64,000 nucleotides of DNA from Zea mays (lineage: Eukaryota; Streptophyta; Magnoliopsida; Poales; Poaceae). Where the stretch lies: NCBI RefSeq assembly GCF_902167145.1, contig NC_050105.1:114779898-114843897 (forward strand), written 5' to 3'. Shown piece after piece: positions 61,159 through 64,000 of this stretch. The translations under genes and the position numbers were made by a program. The notes beneath the pieces were generated by a model. It saw nothing but the letters and a program-made list of their open reading frames with translations, ran no database searches and had not been told where the DNA came from. Position 1 is the first letter of the stretch. Every line of letters starts with the position of its first letter.

Positions 61159-62329
61159 TGAGAGCACCTAGAGGGGGGGGGGGTGAATAGGTGATCCTGT
61201 AAAACTTTAAACTTAAGCCACAAAAACTTGGTTAGGCGTTAGCACAATAATTGCCAAGTGGCTAGAGAGGAGTCTCAACAAAACACAATAACCACGAAGA
61301 TATCAATCATAGAGAAGGCACAGTGGTTATCCCGTGGTTCGGCCAAGACCAACGCTTGCCTACTCCACGTTGTGGCGTCCCAATGGACGAGGATTGCAAT
61401 CAACCCCTCTCAAGCGGTCCAAAGACCCACTTGAATACCACGGTGTTTTGCTTTGCTTTTCTTAATCCCGTTTGCGAGGAATCTCCACAACTTGGAGTCT
61501 CTCGCCCTTACAAAGATGTTCACAAAGAAGCACGGAATAAGGGAGGGATTAGCAACTCACACAAGACACAAAGATCACAGCATGTACGCACACACAAGAC
61601 CCAGACTTAAGCTCAAAAGACTAGCACACTAGAACGGAGCTCAAATCACTAGAATGTCGAACAAGTGCGCAAGAATGGAGTGTGAGTGATCAAGAGTGCT
61701 CAAGGAATGCTTGGTGTACTCCTTCATGCGCCTAGGGGTCCCTTTTATAGCCCCAAGGCAGCTAGGAGCCGTTGAGAGCAATCTGGGAAGGCAATTCTTG
61801 CCTTCTGTCGCCTGGCGCACCGGACAGTCCGGTGCACCACCGGACACTGTCCGGTGCACCACCGGACACTGTCCGGTGCGGATTTCCTTCCTTCTTTGGC
61901 GAAGCCAACCGTTGACAGCCTTGGAGCCGTTGGCGCACCGGACACTGTCCGGTGCACACCGGACAGTCCGGTGCCCCCTCCCGACCGTTGGCTCAGCCAC
62001 GTGTCTCACGCAGATCGCGCAGCCGACCGTTGGTCCGGCCGACCGTTGGCTCACCGGACAGTCCGGTGCACCACCGGACAGTCCAATGCACCCAGACAGC
62101 GCTGGCTTTGGCTGAAACAAAGCTATCTCTCTCCATTTTGTTTTCTCCTGTTTCCAGCACTTAGACACAATACATTAGTCCATAAAACAAAGTACTAAGT
62201 CTAGAAACATACCTTTTGACATGATTTGCACTTTGTCCACCACATTGCATAGATCAACACAAAAGCACTTGCGTTGGCACTCAATCACCAAAATACTTAG
62301 AAATGGCCCAAGGGCATATTTCCCTTTCA
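61159..62329 (-). repeat. 5' LTR of the Opie-like element
   Basis: Almost identical to 53465-54709 over most of its length. It has a longer G run near its start, one additional CACCGGACACTGTCCGGTG unit at about 61856, and lacks about 100 bases between two palindromes near 62066. TATA box (minus) at 61739-61753. Confidence 0.93.
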
Positions 62330-63104
62330 CTAACCTCTAGTTGTAGTTGTGCTTAAAGTTTATAAATTTCAGATTTGCCTATTCACCCCCCCTCTAGGCG
62401 ACTTTCAGACATCTTGTGTATTCTTGTAGTAACTTGAGAGCCTACTTTGCTTCCTTGTAGAACAACTTGTAGCTCCACTTGCACTACACGTTGACTTACC
62501 AAAAGGTGGACAACTATCATGTTCCAATGTGGAAAAAGAATCCCTCAATGAATTTCTCATTGCCATATCAATCTGTGCTTGTTCATCAAGAGGAATTCTT
62601 GCACTTCGATAACCTTGTCTTGTTGCAGAAACCTCCTTTTCAACAAACAAACGAAGCTTCTTACCACGTGCCCTCCTGATTCTCCCATCTGTTACTTTTT
62701 GAGACATTAGGTCCTTCACATGATTTGGCACTTTACGACATGCCTCCACACTCCCAGATATGTGACCTAGATGCTCTTTTAATCGAGACACTCCCCACCT
62801 TTTTTGGTGGTCAAACAATAAAAGCACTTAAAGCTAGCCCCATGAGGCCCAGGATATGGCTCACCATGGCTCCAAGTCACATCAATTGGTCCATTTAACT
62901 TCACTGGTTTCCCTACATTAACAAACATAACACTATTTTAGCAAATATGTCATTTATGCAAGGTCTCACAATTTCTCACAATGTTCATAAATATGTACAC
63001 TAGATATAAATCTATCTAATCATAAACAATTCTAAAATTTGTAACAAGTAGTATACTGGTATTTTACAATGGTCATAAATATGTGCATTGGATTGAAAAC
63101 CATA

Positions 63105-64000
63105 CACTACAGGAAACGCCTAAATTTTCGTGGGCCAAAAACCCACGAAAATAAGCCTAAACCGACGAAAATATAGTATTTTCGTCGGCCTGCCGACGAA
63201 AATAGCCGCCGAAAATAAGTTCGACGAAAATAGGTCTCTATTTTCGTCGGTACCGACGAAAATAACCTATTTTCGTCGGTTTTCGCAAAACCGACGAAAA
63301 TAGTGAGTCGCCCATTTATTTTCGTCGGCCGGGGGTGGCCGACGAAAATACGCCAGGATATTTTCGTCGGCCTAGGTGGTGGCCGACGAAAATAGCCTGG
63401 GAACATATTTTCGTCGGCCACCACCGAGGCCGACGAAAATTGATGGTTCCCCCACCAAAACAGATTTTTCTGCACCTATTAATAATTCATAGCAATATAC
63501 ACAATATCACATATACAGATTCACAAGCCTAATACATAATTCACAAAACACATTCACATATACATAAATAGTCCATTCACATAAGTTTAGAGTATCCATA
63601 AGTCCAAAAGTCCATTGTCCATTCAAATACACAATTCACAAAACTCTAGTCCATAAGTTTAGAGTCCATAAGTCCATAAGCTACTAACTACTCACTACTC
63701 ACTGATCACTCCGGCGGGCTGTGGGAGTTTTGGCCACTCCCTCCTCCGCCACCAGGAAGGTGGCCACTCCCTCCAGCACCATGGACGAGGAAGTCTTGAA
63801 CGTTGACACCACCCTCCGATCCATGAGCATGTGACGCTGAACCCTGCAATTCATCAATCATTCAAATAAGGCTGTATACATATACATTGCTGTGTTTGGT
63901 CAATATTTGCATAAAACTAAACATGTAACGTCACCTGTGATCCATGGTGAGGAGGAGGCTGTGCATGCATCCACGGGTACTGTTGTGGTGGCCACCCCAG
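63105..64000 (-). mobile_element. CACTA element, 3' terminal part, leaves the window
   Basis: The end reads CACTACAGGAAACGCC, the classical CACTA terminus. About ten inverted or direct copies of TATTTTCGTCGG / CCGACGAAAATA fill 63124-63440 as subterminal repeats. Minus-strand transposase tail exons begin at 63706. It was inserted in the hAT-derived sequence. The target duplication cannot be tested because the far end is outside. Confidence 0.88.
63706..64000 (-). CDS. CACTA transposase, last exons (partial)
   Basis: An exon entering from beyond 64000 and ending at 63935 encodes GWPPQQYPWMHAQPPPHHGS plus Q. The intron 63934-63844 has GT-AG ends. The last exon 63843-63706 encodes 45 residues (GSASHAHGSEGGVNVQDFLV ... 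GGSGHLPGGGGGSGQNSHS ...) and stops with TGA. The Pro/Gln-rich then Gly/Ser-rich tail is typical of the TNPD-like transposase of this group. The visible part has no break; the catalytic region is outside the window. Confidence 0.7.

Larger units (their letters stand above)
53465..62329 (-). mobile_element. Opie-like Sirevirus (Ty1/copia), 8.9 kb, nearly complete
   Basis: LTRs at 53465-54709 and 61159-62329 flank minus-strand gag and pol. CTAAC flanks the element perfectly (53460-53464 and 62330-62334). It has a tRNA-iMet primer site, a polypurine tract and CACCGGACAGTCCGGTG palindromes. All domains are present but gag has two and pol one premature stop, so it is not autonomous. LTR differences are mainly indels at the palindromes. 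Confidence 0.93.
52305..62407 (+). mobile_element. Solo LTR (Sirevirus-like) inside the hAT transposase, split by the Opie-like element
   Basis: It begins TGAAAGGGAAATAGTC and ends CTCTAGGCGACTTTCA, with a plus-strand TATA box (GGCTATAAATACAACC) at about 52938. Subtracting the Opie-like insertion gives about 1.23 kb. The flanks GGTAT and GACAT are a target duplication altered by two transitions, pointing to an older event. Excision on paper restores a continuous transposase reading frame. It is rich in CGGACCGTCCG palindromes, like the solo LTR at 5695-6981, its relative. Confidence 0.83.
49890..62912 (-). pseudogene. hAT transposase gene, interrupted
   Basis: An exon starting at 62912 encodes a BED-type zinc finger (SFKCFYC, SRLKEHLGH, VEACRKVPNHV) with a frame change near 62797. 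After the nested insertion the gene continues at 52304 with the DUF659 domain (LEHGRTQVQPRIDVM, VTVMCDSWTG). It runs on with IIIDNGSNYKKACQDF and WQPCAAHTINSMLKDI near 51750-51600, a middle part (ICDRLMQVINRRLDYML-like, 51340-50975), and the C-terminal hAT dimerisation motif SSSGCERNWSTFALVHTKLR / NRLSYDKLHKLVYVHYNLKL at 50486-50340. BED binds the element ends and the C-terminus dimerises. The insertion and the frame change make it non-functional. Exact exon limits were not resolved. Confidence 0.8.
48962..63104 (-). mobile_element. hAT element with BED/DUF659 transposase, split by nested LTR elements
   Basis: The left end CAGGGTTTACCTTACC is of the (C/T)AGGG type and follows a copia pol remnant that breaks off exactly there; CTTCGAAC (48954-48961) would be the 8-bp target. 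The right end is not in the window: the sequence is interrupted at 63105 by a CACTA element, or ends there. Without the 10.1-kb insertion (52305-62407 plus duplication) about 4 kb of hAT sequence remains. Confidence 0.65.

Overview
The window is nuclear DNA of a grass, most likely maize (Zea mays) or a very close relative. The evidence is the repeat content: a Grande-like Ty3/gypsy element with antisense genes, two Sirevirus-type Ty1/copia elements whose LTRs carry the CACCGGACAGTCCGGTG palindrome (Ji-like and Opie-like), CACTA and hAT DNA transposons, a Helitron with a CTAG end, and small MITEs. Nothing bacterial, organellar or CRISPR-like was seen.

Only two host genes are supported, both on the minus strand. 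The first (936-1696) is a two-exon heavy-metal-associated (HMA) domain protein with a cysteine/proline-rich tail and a C-terminal CaaX box (HIPP / Pi21-like). Its intron appears to be of the rare GC-AG type. The second (36021-43179) is a complete 13-exon gene for a 448-residue SNF4 / AKIN-beta-gamma protein, the hybrid regulatory subunit of plant SnRK1 kinase. It has a CBM48 glycogen-binding domain followed by CBS motifs. All 12 introns splice in frame with GT-AG ends.

The rest is transposable-element DNA in two nests. Nest A lies between the two genes: a CACTA remnant (2746-3700), then a degraded gypsy element (3740-8648) holding a solo LTR (5695-6981, TSD GCTCC). Next is a 3.5-kb solo LTR (8848-35201, TSD AAAAG) that was entered by a Helitron (9033-10246) and by an internally deleted Ji-like element (10605-32252, TSD GCTAC). 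The right LTR of the Ji-like element was itself hit by a 14.3-kb Grande-like element (17355-31639, TSD GTTGG). Nest B lies beyond the SNF4 gene: a copia pol remnant (47199-48953) was entered by a hAT element whose transposase gene (49890-62912) was split by a solo LTR (52305-62407). That LTR was then split by a nearly complete Opie-like element (53465-62329, TSD CTAAC). Another CACTA element starts at 63105 and leaves the window.

The most unusual content is the antisense half of the Grande-like element. It holds a TATA-preceded acidic Ser/Asp/Gly-rich ORF, a spliced gene with a PF04195-like domain and coiled coils, an 89-bp tandem array, perfect hairpins, and a 12-base motif (CCCAATGGGTGT) that recurs in both non-coding DNA and coding sequence. 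All family assignments were made by reading the sequence; no database search was run.
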